DNA of 64,000 bases from Ruegeria arenilitoris. GTDB taxonomy: Bacteria > Pseudomonadota > Alphaproteobacteria > Rhodobacterales > Rhodobacteraceae. Below the pieces are notes generated by a model. It saw only the letters and a program-made list of their open reading frames with translations. It made no database searches and had not been told where the DNA came from. Shown one piece after another: positions 1 through 9,711 of the stretch (positions are counted from its first letter, which is position 1; each line of letters starts with the position of its first letter). The position numbers and the translations under genes were made by a program. The DNA lies in the NCBI RefSeq assembly GCF_013032855.1, contig NZ_WQDA01000004.1, forward strand, positions 1-64,000, written 5' to 3'.

Positions 1-568
1 CATTGATATAGCTCGCGCAAAGAACCACCACGATAAGGATGGGCAAAAGAGCAAAACCAACTGGACGGATCGCGATCATGGCGCCGACTGTCATGCCCAG
101 GGCTGCAAAGTGCCAGGGCTTGGGGCCGTGGATCGCTTGCACCAGACAGGCAAGATAGACGCATGTCGCGCTCTGGAACAGAGACTCGGACAGGATGCTG
201 TAGTTGAAGTAGATCGTCATCGGGTTGATGATCAGAATTCCAAGCAGGACCAGACCGGCACCGGAGTGGCCAGTGGCCCGGGCCAGCGTGACCGACAACA
301 GACATGCAGTAGCCGAGAATACCCAGATCTGGCCTACAACAGCGGCGCGCAGCGGGTCCGCGAACCCGTCGAAAAGGTCCAGAAAAAAAGGATATGCAAA
401 GCCGCGATATGCTGCGGCTTGAACGTAGTCCGCCGAGTCACTGGAGAAGTTCACGTCAACCAAGGGAAAAGCCGTCTGAATCACCGCCTGGACCAGTGCC
501 AGCGCGATGATTATGAGCCCCCCGTTTTCATCTGCCCTTGAAGAAGCTTTCCCCAAAACCCACTCCAA
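1..568 (-). CDS. Polytopic membrane protein, GT-C glycosyltransferase-like (3' end outside window)
   Basis: The minus strand is open from an in-frame TGA at 572-574 to the left edge, so the gene is truncated by the window. The about 189 visible residues begin at a possible TTG at 568. They alternate hydrophobic stretches (for example LIIIALALVQAVIQTAF) with an early loop rich in acidic residues containing NFSSDSADY, a layout typical of GT-C polyprenyl-phosphate sugar transferases. It lies downstream of the tyrosine autokinase in the same direction, so it probably acts at the inner membrane in assembly of the exopolysaccharide. The start is uncertain because no good ribosome site is visible and the annotated family is inferred only from topology. 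It could instead be a polymerase or O-antigen ligase-like protein. Confidence 0.6.
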   Translation of the reverse strand, partial: MEWVLGKASSRADENGGLIIIALALVQAVIQTAFPLVDVNFSSDSADYVQAAAYRGFAYPFFLDLFDGFADPLRAAVVGQIWVFSATACLLSVTLARATGHSGAGLVLLGILIINPMTIYFNYSILSESLFQSATCVYLACLVQAIHGPKPWHFAALGMTVGAMIAIRPVGFALLPILIVVVLCASYIN

Positions 569-648
569 GCAAAGTCAGGTATTCCGACCGCGCCGCACGT
601 CGGTCAGTACCCGCGCGCAGCATCCGGTGCCTGCATGGTAGCACAGAC

Positions 649-676
649 TCGGCCACCAGACATCCCCGGTGGCCGG
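649..676 (-). other. Intercistronic inverted repeat
   Basis: GGCCACC at 651-657 pairs with GGTGGCC at 668-674 (7 bp, 10-nt loop) in the gap between the autokinase stop and the next membrane gene. No T tract follows, so it looks more like an mRNA stem-loop than a terminator. Confidence 0.35.
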
Positions 677-698
677 AACGGCGCGGTCGCCGGATTTT

Positions 699-2540
699 CT
701 AGTAGTCGTCGTAAGTACCGTAATACCCTTCGTACGTGGTCCAGCGGTACTTTTTGGGGTCGACGTCATTCAGAATCGTACCCAGTACATTGAAGCCGGA
801 TGACTGAAGCCGTTTTGCCGCGGCTTGCAACGCATGCTGTGGCGTTTTTCCCCAGCGCGCGACCAGCAGAACGGCGTCGGCGAGGATGTCGTTGCGGTAC
901 ACTTCATCCATCACCAGTGCCGGGGGTGTGTCCACGATAATGATATCGTATTGATCCAGCAGCGTTTCTTTGAGTTGCTTGAGCTTGTTTGACGCGGCAT
1001 CAGACAGCTCGTGCGTAGGCGAGGCTGCGGTGATCAGATCCAGTGACCCTTTGGTTTCGGTGGTCAGAGCATGTTGCAGGGTTACACTGTCAGAATAGAT
1101 TTCCGAAAGTTGCACCTCATCCATGTCCGGAATGAACGTCTTCGTCGCGCCGCGACGGTGCGTGTCCAGATCAATCAGCAGAGCGTTCAGTCCGTCAACC
1201 GCCGCCGAGGTCGCCAGAACGCTGCTGACGAAGGATTTGCCCTCGTTCGGCAGGCCAGAGGTGATCAGGATCACCTTGGAATGCCGGAACTTGATACAAT
1301 TGGTCAAGATGCCCCGGGCGGCTTCGGCCAGGGGCGATTTCTGGCTCTGCAACAGGTTTTCGATCGCCTTGTTCTCACCGGCGAACATTTTGCTGCGTCG
1401 CTGACGGGCGATATATCCCAGGTTGCTGAGGCCGGTCATTCGGAAGATCTGGTTTTCGCTGCGCACCGTTCTGTCCAGGCCCTCGCGCACCAGCGCGATG
1501 ATGAAGCCAACGATCATTGCGAACAGGCCGGCCAGCACCGTGATCAATGACCTGCTGGGGGCATAGGGTTCAACCGGGATGCGTGCTTTGGAAACCTGAA
1601 TCGTGCCGTCCTCAAGCTGGCCGATGCGGGTTTCCAGCAAGGTCAGGTTGTCGATCGTGGTTTGATAGCGGGTTCGCAGTAGTTCGACCTCGCGTTCCCG
1701 GCGCAGCAACGACAGCTCCAGACGGGTGCGGGCCTCCAGCTCCTGCTCGGATGTGACCAGCTGTTCCTGGAGGGCCAGAATTTCGTCTTCCGGCAGGTTG
1801 CGTTCGATGCCGATGCGCAGCTGGGCCTTGCGCCGCTCCACCTCGGCCCGCAGCCGGGTCACGACCTGTTCGTCATCCAGATTGTCCTCACGGATGAACT
1901 CGGCCAAATTCGATTCCGCCTGGGTCAATTCTTCGCCGAGGATACCGACCCGGCGTTTGAGATTGTCGATCGATGTCATCAAGCGATTGACCCGTGCGTC
2001 GCGCTCGTTCGCGATATAGACGGCAATGACGGTATTGGGCAGGGCTGCAGCCAGCACCGGCGATGTGGATCGGCCTTCGATGCTGATGGCGAGGCTTTCT
2101 CCCGCGCGGGAGACGGAATAAGAGGCCAGAACCTTGTCGGTGACCGCAGCGCGGTGAATCTCTTCATCCGCCTCGCTGTCCGCGCCGGGCGCACGGCGCA
2201 CAAAGCTGGGGTCGTCGAACAGACCCAGGCGGTCTGCCACCTGCTCGGCAAAGTCGCGAGACCGCAGTCGGGCCAACTCGGTTTCCACGCTCGACCGGTT
2301 CAGTTCATAGGTTTCCAGCTGTCCGGTCGACTCACTGAATCGTGTTTCCGTGAGAGCCAAAACCATCTGTGCGTCCGACCGATACTGGTCGGGGATGGTC
2401 GACATGTAGAAGGCTGTTGCCGAGACCGCACCGACGACCAACAGAAAGATGACCAGAAGGTTCCGGCGCAGTAGCAACCAGATATTGATGAAATCGTTGG
2501 TTTCATGCTGGTTGGCAATTACGTCGTCACCGGATTGCAC
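699..2540 (-). CDS. Polysaccharide co-polymerase / bacterial tyrosine autokinase (Wzc/ExoP type)
   Basis: 613 residues with a GTG start at 2540, preceded by GGAGAA. An N-terminal Wzz-type chain-length domain is bracketed by membrane segments at about 28-47 and 332-352, with a coiled-coil periplasmic part between. The cytoplasmic kinase domain follows: Walker A GLPNEGKSF (429-437), Walker A' LLIDLD (454-459) and Walker B IIIVDTPPA (533-541). The last 20 residues hold seven tyrosines (KKYRW, YEGYYGTYDDY), the autophosphorylation cluster expected of BY-kinases. In this family, phosphorylation cycles of the tail control polymerisation and export. Kinase and Wzz domains are fused in one chain, as in proteobacterial Wzc and ExoP. 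It is the penultimate gene of the leftward exopolysaccharide arm. Confidence 0.93.
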   Translation of the reverse strand: MQSGDDVIANQHETNDFINIWLLLRRNLLVIFLLVVGAVSATAFYMSTIPDQYRSDAQMVLALTETRFSESTGQLETYELNRSSVETELARLRSRDFAEQVADRLGLFDDPSFVRRAPGADSEADEEIHRAAVTDKVLASYSVSRAGESLAISIEGRSTSPVLAAALPNTVIAVYIANERDARVNRLMTSIDNLKRRVGILGEELTQAESNLAEFIREDNLDDEQVVTRLRAEVERRKAQLRIGIERNLPEDEILALQEQLVTSEQELEARTRLELSLLRREREVELLRTRYQTTIDNLTLLETRIGQLEDGTIQVSKARIPVEPYAPSRSLITVLAGLFAMIVGFIIALVREGLDRTVRSENQIFRMTGLSNLGYIARQRRSKMFAGENKAIENLLQSQKSPLAEAARGILTNCIKFRHSKVILITSGLPNEGKSFVSSVLATSAAVDGLNALLIDLDTHRRGATKTFIPDMDEVQLSEIYSDSVTLQHALTTETKGSLDLITAASPTHELSDAASNKLKQLKETLLDQYDIIIVDTPPALVMDEVYRNDILADAVLLVARWGKTPQHALQAAAKRLQSSGFNVLGTILNDVDPKKYRWTTYEGYYGTYDDY

Positions 2541-2849
2541 GAGTGTTCTCCATTTTTTTCGGACCGTGAATACGGCTTAAAATCGGCGTCAGAATCGAAC
2601 TGTTATTTATCATATTGTTTTACCTGTACTTTGATCGGCTCGATAGATTTATCTAGCCATATCAGGCCAAAAGGCCGTCCCTGTGCGTTTGGCGGGCAAA
2701 AAAAGCGATGCAAATCCGAGAGCAGAGAGTTTTTGGCCATTCTGGCTTCGGGCGAAGAGCTGCCTTTTTGAAGTTTTAAATTCGTGAACAAAGCGCTTGG
2801 TTGCCGGCGTTGTTTCCAAAGACGATACAGTGGGTTTGGTCCGGCATAC
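2541..2849. other. 309-bp gap upstream of the autokinase gene
   Basis: Separates the GtrA-like gene from the autokinase gene, both leftward. The stretch 2580-2660 is clearly more AT-rich than its surroundings and could hold a promoter for the autokinase gene, but I see no convincing -35/-10 pair. A 62-codon minus-strand frame here (2603-2791) has no recognisable features. Confidence 0.4.
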
Positions 2850-3290
2850 CTACCTTCCGGCGTCCTGCGCCCGGGCTTCCGGTGGTTCAGCAGCAGGCTC
2901 GCGAAAGGTGATTTTCCAGTTCAGGGTAAAATTCAGAAGGAATATGCACCCGGTCACGAACGCCTGAATGATCAAGTAGTGGAAAGGCAACAACGCAAAG
3001 AGAAGAGAGAACAGCGCCACGTTTATCGCCGAGGTCGTCGCCGTGACCAAAATGAACCTCTGCAGGGCACTGCGATGTGGAACGCTGGACCGAAACACCC
3101 ATAGTCTTTGGATGCAGTAATTGAATGTGGCCCCCATCAGGAACCCGATTGCCGAAGCGATCGTTTCGTAGATGCCCAAGACCTCGACCGAGAACGCCAT
3201 CGCCGAGAAATGGATGATGACGGCCGTGCACCCGGTCACGAAATAGCGACCGACCAGAACCGAGACGTGTTTGAGGTCTTCAAACTTCAT
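2850..3290 (-). CDS. GtrA-family membrane protein
   Basis: 146 residues; ATG at 3290 preceded by AAGGA. Four hydrophobic segments fill the chain, with the family-typical opening RYFVTGCTAVIIHF and the second-helix motif NYCIQRLWVF. GtrA proteins are small inner-membrane proteins thought to flip or help present polyprenyl-phosphate-linked sugars made by GtrB-type GT2 enzymes. A GtrB-like GT2 enzyme is encoded in the other arm of the locus (24793-25794), so the two may work together. The C-terminal tail (PAAEPPEARAQDAGR) is polar and probably cytoplasmic. Confidence 0.85.
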   Translation of the reverse strand: MKFEDLKHVSVLVGRYFVTGCTAVIIHFSAMAFSVEVLGIYETIASAIGFLMGATFNYCIQRLWVFRSSVPHRSALQRFILVTATTSAINVALFSLLFALLPFHYLIIQAFVTGCIFLLNFTLNWKITFREPAAEPPEARAQDAGR

Positions 3291-3396
3291 CAATCAATCC
3301 TTCAGGGCGTGAATGCGGTGCCACCCGATTGAATATCATCGATCCTATCATTGTTCGGCCCCGAGTGTTGGAACAAGCTTCATGACATTCGATCCT

Positions 3397-4905
3397 TCAT
3401 TCGATCGGTTTGAAACTGGCGGGAGATCCATAGATCCGCCCGTCGGCCTCCTCATAGAGTAGCGTCAGATCAGCTTCGCGGATCAGCCGTTCCTCATCGA
3501 CCAGATAGAACCGCCAGTTGACCTCGTTCAGGATTGCGACAACCGCGTTTTGGTCTGCCACGCGTTTGCGGACCTCCTGAATTTCTTTTTCTGGCGATGT
3601 ACCAGGGTCCGGCCTGCCGGTTCTGCGCTCGAACAACTCAGGGGACTTGAGCGCATTCACGCCCTTGACCAGCCGAATGACATCATAGCCGTTGGAATAG
3701 ACCACGACACCGTCCCGCAGATTGTCCAGATGCGCCAAAGTCGGAGAGTTCTTCCAGACCGGTGAGGCATAGAAATTCCCATCCGTCATGTGGGTGCGGG
3801 TCATCGCTGCCGTACGTACGGCATAGGTTCCGGTCAACGCCAGCGCAAGTATGAGAGCTACGGGACGCAGTCGGTTCATCATATCCGTTCCGGGCTGACC
3901 GCCAACGAGAGCAAACCCCAGTACCAGAGCGGAAATGAACACTGGCAACAGGTACCTGGCATGGATGGTCAGATTGGCCTCGATAAACAGGGCCAGAACC
4001 AGGAAAGGAACGTAGACCAACAAAAAGAACGAGATCGGACGCGCAACGGGCAGACCGGGAAGGTCATCAGGGTTGGTCTGAACCTTCAAAGCTGTGCGGA
4101 TCAGAGCAATGACGAATCCCAAAACCACAACCAAAGCGGTCAACGTGATAATCGGCGGCAGAGAGCTTGGCAGCACGTAGGCTGATAGCGTGGTCAGTGC
4201 CGCGCGGAAGGTCTCGGTGTCGGGATCCCCAAGGAACGCAGCTTGACGCCCGATGCCGGTCCCGCCGGAGGTTTGATTGTACAAGTACCATCCGATGATG
4301 ATTGCGGATGCGATCAGGCCAAACACAATCGCCGAAACCAGTCGACGGCGCAGATCACCGTGCCCATAAACAAGGATTGTCAGCGAGCAGGCCGCGATCA
4401 GTGGGACCAATGCGAACCGGGTCAGCACGCACAGGGCGGCCAGACAGCTTGCCAACACAAAGGCGGACAGGCTGTCGCCGCGCAGGTAACGGGACATGAA
4501 GAAATAGGTGCCCAGCAAGCAGTTTGTCGTGAGCGGTTCCGACAGGATCGTGACATGCGCGTACATGAACTGGGGACTCAGGACCATGATCAGTGCTGCC
4601 AGAAAGATCATCCGTGGCCGAACCTTGCAGTCGTTCAGGATCAAGAACATCAAAGCGATGTTCAGGATCAAACTGAGGATATTCAGTACGGTGGCCGCAA
4701 GCACGGGCTGGACATCCATTCCGGCCAGCAGATCAATCAGCGCGGTATAGGTTGGCGCCTGTTGAAACCGGTCGGGGGACAGCCCCAGATAGGCCATAGA
4801 ATCCGGACGCATTCCGATTCCGTGCCATGTGCCGGCGGCAAAAAGCCCGGCTGCGCAGGCAACTAGGAAAAAGAAAAATACCTTCAGTTCGGTGGACTGC
4901 CGCAT
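3397..4905 (-). CDS. Polytopic membrane protein, GT-C glycosyltransferase-like
   Basis: 502 residues with about ten hydrophobic segments. The first periplasmic loop after the N-terminal membrane helix carries GMRPDSMAYLGLSPDRF, resembling the acidic first loop (D/E-containing) of GT-C transferases of the ArnT/PMT/GT39 type. The C-terminal about 120 residues (from about 380) are soluble and mostly polar. I therefore infer a lipid-linked sugar transferase acting on the periplasmic face, but no specific family can be named. ATG at 4905 is the only early start; the ribosome site is weak. It sits between GtrA and another membrane protein in the same arm. Confidence 0.7.
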   Translation of the reverse strand: MRQSTELKVFFFFLVACAAGLFAAGTWHGIGMRPDSMAYLGLSPDRFQQAPTYTALIDLLAGMDVQPVLAATVLNILSLILNIALMFLILNDCKVRPRMIFLAALIMVLSPQFMYAHVTILSEPLTTNCLLGTYFFMSRYLRGDSLSAFVLASCLAALCVLTRFALVPLIAACSLTILVYGHGDLRRRLVSAIVFGLIASAIIIGWYLYNQTSGGTGIGRQAAFLGDPDTETFRAALTTLSAYVLPSSLPPIITLTALVVVLGFVIALIRTALKVQTNPDDLPGLPVARPISFFLLVYVPFLVLALFIEANLTIHARYLLPVFISALVLGFALVGGQPGTDMMNRLRPVALILALALTGTYAVRTAAMTRTHMTDGNFYASPVWKNSPTLAHLDNLRDGVVVYSNGYDVIRLVKGVNALKSPELFERRTGRPDPGTSPEKEIQEVRKRVADQNAVVAILNEVNWRFYLVDEERLIREADLTLLYEEADGRIYGSPASFKPIE

Positions 4906-5082
4906 GAATTCAACCCAAAAACACTTTTACAACCAACAGCGTGAAACATTGCCGAATGGCGCAAGTAACCGTTTGCGAATTCGGCGTATCCATAATTTTT
5001 CACCGGCGGAGACGATGACCCAGAACGCTAAGTAGGGTCACTTTTGTTGTCAAGTTTACCCACAGCCGCCGCCCAGACCGGC

Positions 5083-6426
5083 CTAGTTTCGACCTCCGTG
5101 CGGACAGCATTGCGCCGGATCGAATGAAGCCGGATCCGCAAGAGGCGATACATTCACATACAGGCTGAGCGCCACAATTCCACTCAACAGCAAGACAAGT
5201 CCCGGCTTTTCCCTCAGCAGAATGACCGAACCCAGGATTATGGCCGTGGTCCAGTGAGAGCTGTAAAGCAACACTTCGAGCGGGTTGAAAAACAGGTAAA
5301 ACACAAAGAACGTACCCACCAACGTCCACACTGCCAGCACAAGCGGGGCGCGGCCAGGTGTTCTGGTGCCGGAAACAATTGCCCATCCGATCAGGATTGT
5401 CGCCAGAATTGTCAGGGCCAAACGGCTTGGATCGCGGAGAATCTCCCATAGCCGATCCAGCAAAAAGCGGCACTGAACGGTTTCGGCCGGCGCGACCCAG
5501 GAAAACAGGAAGAAGCCGGCAACATAGTCTTTGATGATTTCCGGGTTGGTGAAGTTCGCGGCGTCCGCGTACCGGCCAACCATCTCGGTCGGTTCCATGA
5601 ATGGATCACCGTCCAGAACGATGCCAAGAAAAACGACTGGAGCCATCATGCAGGTTACGGCAATCACCGACGGAACCGCCACTCCGAATGTCAGTTTCCG
5701 CCCGACACCTCCGTTGAGAGACGCCCATGCAAATCCAGCATAAACCAATGAGAATGCAGCCGCCGGCAAATGGGACCATCCGGCCAGCACACCGCCAGCC
5801 AGGCCAGCGATCACGCTGGTAAGGGCCGGGTATTTGGCGCAGTGTCTGGCCATCTCGGCCATGATCAACAATGACATGGCGATCGCCCAGAGTGAGACGC
5901 TGTAGGTCTCGACAACGCTGAGCGTGGTGACGGTTCCGAAGGTCAGGAGAACAGCAAGCGTCGCCAGAATGGAAACGGAGAGCGACAGGTGTTGGCGCAG
6001 CAGGAATAGTGCAATCGTGACAGACGACATGGCAGCCCAGAATGCGAGGCTGATCGAAATCGCGACAGGCTGCCGGATGCCCAGCCAAGTCAACGGCTCG
6101 GCGATGGCGGCATTCAGCATCACCACCAGCGGGTGGCGCGCAAGGTGGAAAGCCAGGTAGTGCCCCTGAAACAAGCCATGTGAGTAACGGCCAGGGTCCG
6201 AGGCAAGGATGCAGTCGTCGTTGTAGAACGGCTTGCCCGGTGGTGCGGGCATGTCCAGAAACTGCCGCGCGAATTCCAGCCGGAAATAGAAAAAAGCAAA
6301 GACCACGCCAAACAGAAGCAGTAGCGCGAGGCCCGCCCGACGTCTCGTTGCAGGAGAGTGTAGAGACCGAAATTCGGACCGGATATCGCGCCAAAGGCCC
6401 GAGCAGGATGCAATCAGTTCAGTCAT
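5083..6426 (-). CDS. Polytopic membrane protein of the exopolysaccharide locus
   Basis: About 447 residues from the ATG at 6426. An in-frame ATG at 6492 would add 22 residues of arginine- and cysteine-rich sequence with no hydrophobic character, so I prefer the shorter form; neither start has a well-placed ribosome site. Some ten hydrophobic helices follow, with a large first extracytoplasmic loop (about 60-105: FYNDDCILASDPGRY and neighbours). It may be a GT-C transferase or a polymerase-like protein; the acidic pair in that loop is compatible with GT-C. It lies between the AsnB-like gene and the next membrane protein. Confidence 0.65.
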   Translation of the reverse strand: MTELIASCSGLWRDIRSEFRSLHSPATRRRAGLALLLLFGVVFAFFYFRLEFARQFLDMPAPPGKPFYNDDCILASDPGRYSHGLFQGHYLAFHLARHPLVVMLNAAIAEPLTWLGIRQPVAISISLAFWAAMSSVTIALFLLRQHLSLSVSILATLAVLLTFGTVTTLSVVETYSVSLWAIAMSLLIMAEMARHCAKYPALTSVIAGLAGGVLAGWSHLPAAAFSLVYAGFAWASLNGGVGRKLTFGVAVPSVIAVTCMMAPVVFLGIVLDGDPFMEPTEMVGRYADAANFTNPEIIKDYVAGFFLFSWVAPAETVQCRFLLDRLWEILRDPSRLALTILATILIGWAIVSGTRTPGRAPLVLAVWTLVGTFFVFYLFFNPLEVLLYSSHWTTAIILGSVILLREKPGLVLLLSGIVALSLYVNVSPLADPASFDPAQCCPHGGRN

Positions 6427-6555
6427 GAACTGACTTAGGCACGTCGGTGCGGCGCGTGACAAACAGTAGGGGCGTGCACCTCTGTTTCGCATGACAATCG
6501 GCTGAATTGCTTCCTTTTGTGCGAATTTGGTGAACAGAAGTCCGCGCTTCGAGGA

Positions 6556-8502
6556 TCAGACCAGCCATTTTTTCTGCCAGAAATGATACATTAGAACCGT
6601 CCACAGATGGGGCCCCCAATTGCGACGCCCGCTGAGATGCTCGCGCCATCGTTGCGCCAAGGTGGCTGTGTCGAATACGTCCTCGACCCCTTGTCCTGTT
6701 GAAAAAACCTCGTTTGCCACAGGCTTCAGCGGGCCACGCAACCAGTCGTTGACGGGAATTCCGAACCCTTGTTTTGGGCGATCATACAAGGCCTTTGGTA
6801 CGCGCTTGTCCACGAGGCGCCTTAGGGCCACCTTGCCCTGTTTGCCGTCGAAACGCAGGGATCGGGGCGCCTGCCAAGCGGCGGCGACGACGCGGTCATC
6901 CAACAAGGGCGCGCGCGCCTCAAGACCGACGGCCATCGACGCTCGGTCGACTTTCACAAGAATGCCTTCGGGCAAATACAGGCAGGAATCCAGCAGCAGC
7001 ATCGTGTCGATTTCATCAAGGCCGTTGGGCAATCCGAGTGTTTGATAAACCCCGCCGTCATTCACGTCCTTCAGCGCTGCGGACGGGTCCCAAAGACTGA
7101 ACAGGGTATTGTATCGGCTTCTGAAATCAGGCTGCGCGATGACCGAGGCGACTTTGGAGATCCTGTCGGCTGTGATCTGGTTGCGCATGGTGTCTGAAAC
7201 GAATTTACGCAGGATCGGCGCAACGGCTGCAAGCAGGGCATCAGGGGATGCTGCCAAGACTGACGCAGCCGGCCTTGGAAGTTTTCGGCCCAGGCGTTCC
7301 ATCGCCATCATTCGGGCGTAGCGTTCGTACCCGCCAAAGGATTCGTCGCCGCCATCACCCGACAGGACGACGGTCAGCTGATCGCGGGCCAGTTTGGACA
7401 CCAGCAGGGTTGGAACACCGGACGGGTCGGCAAAAGGTTCGTCATAGACGTGTGGTAGGTCATCGAGCAATTCGAACGCCATGGAGGGTGTCGCAGTGAC
7501 CTCGTGATGGTCCGTGCCCAGATGTGCAGCGATTGCGGCGGCATGGTCTGCTTCGTTCAGCCCTTCTTCCTGGAAACGGACTGTAAAGCTGGTGACCTTG
7601 CCGTTGGTTTGTTCCTGCATCATGGCAGTGATCAGGGTCGAGTCTATCCCGCCGGACAGGAAGGACCCCACCGAGACGTCCGCGACCATGCGCTCCTGCA
7701 CGGCGCGTTGCAATTCCTCTTCAATACGAGCCAGCGCCCGGTCTTCGTCTTGGATTGGTGCGGCAAGTCCCTGTTTCGCGCAGTCGCGAAGGTCCCAGAA
7801 CGTCCGGATGGCATCTACCAGGTCCTGAGCCGTCCCGGGCGGTTGGTCCAAGCGGACTTCGACCATTGATCCGGCGGGCAACTTCATAACTTCGCGATAG
7901 ATCGAGAGTGGTGCCGGCACATATCCGTAGCGGGCGTACTGCGCCTGAGCACGGCGGTCGGCTTCTGGCGAGCCAAATGCGGGGTTCGCGCGCAGCGCCT
8001 TGAGTTCGGAACCAAACAAAAGCTGGCCGGACTTGAGGCCTAGATACAGGGGTTTTTTGCCCAACCGGTCGCGTGCAAAAACCACCCGGTTCAGCTTGCG
8101 ATCCAAGACCGCGAAGGCGAACATGCCGTGCGCCTGTTCCAATGTCTTGCGGATGCCCCAGAGGTCCATAGCCGCCAGTAGCACCTCGGTATCTGATGTG
8201 CCGCGAAACGTGACGCCCTTGTCCAGCAACGTTTGCCGCAGGGCCAGAAAGCCGTAGATTTCCCCATTGTAGACGATGGTGAACCGGCCGCTGGGCGAGG
8301 TCATTGGCTGCGCCCCGGTCTCCGACAGGTCGACGATCGAAAGGCGGCGATGGCCCAGAGCTACACCGGCGTCTGGATCGACAAACAATCCGTCGGCATC
8401 GGGACCCCGGTGCTGAATAGCGTCGCACATGGCCTGCAGCGTGGTGCGGCCCGAGTCGGCGCCCATGGGCTGAAAAGTCAGAAATCCGGCGATACCGCAC
8501 AT
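6556..8502 (-). CDS. asnB: Asparagine synthase-like glutamine amidotransferase (AsnB family)
   Basis: 648 residues starting MCGIAGF, so the class II glutaminase nucleophile Cys2 is exposed after Met removal. Residues HRGPDADG and NGEIY complete the glutaminase domain (1-200). The synthetase domain holds the PP-loop SGGIDS (283-288) and the LSGDGGDESFGGY motif. AsnB transfers glutamine nitrogen to an adenylated carboxylate. Inside polysaccharide loci such enzymes often amidate a uronic acid or its nucleotide sugar rather than aspartate, but the sequence alone does not tell the substrate. It is 12 bp downstream of a GT4 gene and preceded by AAGGA, consistent with one operon. Confidence 0.9.
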   Translation of the reverse strand: MCGIAGFLTFQPMGADSGRTTLQAMCDAIQHRGPDADGLFVDPDAGVALGHRRLSIVDLSETGAQPMTSPSGRFTIVYNGEIYGFLALRQTLLDKGVTFRGTSDTEVLLAAMDLWGIRKTLEQAHGMFAFAVLDRKLNRVVFARDRLGKKPLYLGLKSGQLLFGSELKALRANPAFGSPEADRRAQAQYARYGYVPAPLSIYREVMKLPAGSMVEVRLDQPPGTAQDLVDAIRTFWDLRDCAKQGLAAPIQDEDRALARIEEELQRAVQERMVADVSVGSFLSGGIDSTLITAMMQEQTNGKVTSFTVRFQEEGLNEADHAAAIAAHLGTDHHEVTATPSMAFELLDDLPHVYDEPFADPSGVPTLLVSKLARDQLTVVLSGDGGDESFGGYERYARMMAMERLGRKLPRPAASVLAASPDALLAAVAPILRKFVSDTMRNQITADRISKVASVIAQPDFRSRYNTLFSLWDPSAALKDVNDGGVYQTLGLPNGLDEIDTMLLLDSCLYLPEGILVKVDRASMAVGLEARAPLLDDRVVAAAWQAPRSLRFDGKQGKVALRRLVDKRVPKALYDRPKQGFGIPVNDWLRGPLKPVANEVFSTGQGVEDVFDTATLAQRWREHLSGRRNWGPHLWTVLMYHFWQKKWLV

Positions 8503-8514
8503 GGGTCAGGTCCT

Positions 8515-9633
8515 TTATTCGACTTGAGGCGCTGTGGGTGGCGCCGGGTTGGCAGCTTGGTTCAGGGCCTGATCATAGGCGCGGGCAATCGCGTCGAGGG
8601 AGTAGTGTGTGGCGATGCGGTCGCGGGCAGCATTGCTATGGGCCTTGTAGGTTTCGGGCGGCCAGTTGGCAGCTTGGACCAGTGCCTCTGCCAATGCCTG
8701 CGGATCACGTGGCGGCACGACATAGCCGCACGAGTCCACCACTCTGGCGCTGTCGCCGACATGAGTCGTCACGACCGGGCGGCCGTGGCTCATGGCTTCG
8801 GCGATCACATTCGGAAAGCCTTCGGTGCGCGAGGCCAAAACCAGCAGGTCAATGCTCGCGTAGAACTCGGACATATCGTGCAGGTCGCCGCACAACGTCA
8901 CGCTGTCTTCGGGCAGATCGTTGTCGGCCAGCATCGCGCGGATCTCAGGGTTCTCCAGCGTTACGCCGTCTCCGGCCAGACGGGCATGCAGGTCCGGGAC
9001 GGACTGGCGCGCAATCGAGAAGGCGCGGAAGAAAGTTTCGAAGTCTTTCTGCGGGTGAAACCTTGCCGCCACTCCAAGCACGCGGGCAGGTCCCGGCCGC
9101 GCCGTTGGATCGGGCGGAAGGATAAACCCGTTTGGAATCACCGTGGAATGGTCCCCGGCAAAGCCGTATTTCTCGTGCTGAGTTTGAGCGCGGGTCGAGT
9201 TGTAGAGGATCCCCTGACAGAACCGGGAAAGCACCTTCGACAGAGCCACCGCAGCGCGAGTGCTGCGGGTGAAGGCAGCCGGGTCGTCCAGCGCTTGCCG
9301 CACGGTCCAAACGACGGGAACGCGCCGCCCGGCAAGTTTGCCGGCAATCAGGCCCAGGACCATCGCATGGTACATCCAGCACAGAACCACATCCGGCTGA
9401 TGGGTCCGGATCAAACGTCGGATCTGCCAAACCGCGCGAAACAGGGCCAACGGCGATCTGGCACGCAGCGAAACGTATTCGACCTTGTCATTCGCCGCCA
9501 TTGTGCGGCAGCGGTCCGAAACCTCGGTCAGGGCGACGACGCAGGCCCGTTCGCCGGAATGGGCCAAAAGTCGGGCCAACATGGCTTGTGCGCCACCTTG
9601 GCCTGAGAAATCAGTGGTGACATGCAAGATCAT
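8515..9633 (-). CDS. GT4-family glycosyltransferase
   Basis: 372 residues with a GGAGGG site before the ATG at 9633. The two-Rossmann GT-B layout is visible: N-terminal VTTDFSGQGGAQ (glycine-rich acceptor loop), and the C-terminal nucleotide-sugar half with GVAARFHPQKDFETFF and the EX7E-type segment ASRTEGFPNVIAEAM. Such retaining enzymes add a sugar from a nucleotide donor to a lipid-linked oligosaccharide on the cytoplasmic face. It is embedded between the aminotransferase and the AsnB-like gene. Donor and acceptor cannot be read from sequence. Confidence 0.88.
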   Translation of the reverse strand: MILHVTTDFSGQGGAQAMLARLLAHSGERACVVALTEVSDRCRTMAANDKVEYVSLRARSPLALFRAVWQIRRLIRTHQPDVVLCWMYHAMVLGLIAGKLAGRRVPVVWTVRQALDDPAAFTRSTRAAVALSKVLSRFCQGILYNSTRAQTQHEKYGFAGDHSTVIPNGFILPPDPTARPGPARVLGVAARFHPQKDFETFFRAFSIARQSVPDLHARLAGDGVTLENPEIRAMLADNDLPEDSVTLCGDLHDMSEFYASIDLLVLASRTEGFPNVIAEAMSHGRPVVTTHVGDSARVVDSCGYVVPPRDPQALAEALVQAANWPPETYKAHSNAARDRIATHYSLDAIARAYDQALNQAANPAPPTAPQVE

Positions 9634-9711
9634 CGGGTCACCCTCCGCAGCTCACCGGTGGGTGTTCGACTCAAGCTGTATGTTGATCGGCCACACATCA
9701 CCGGTTCGCGC

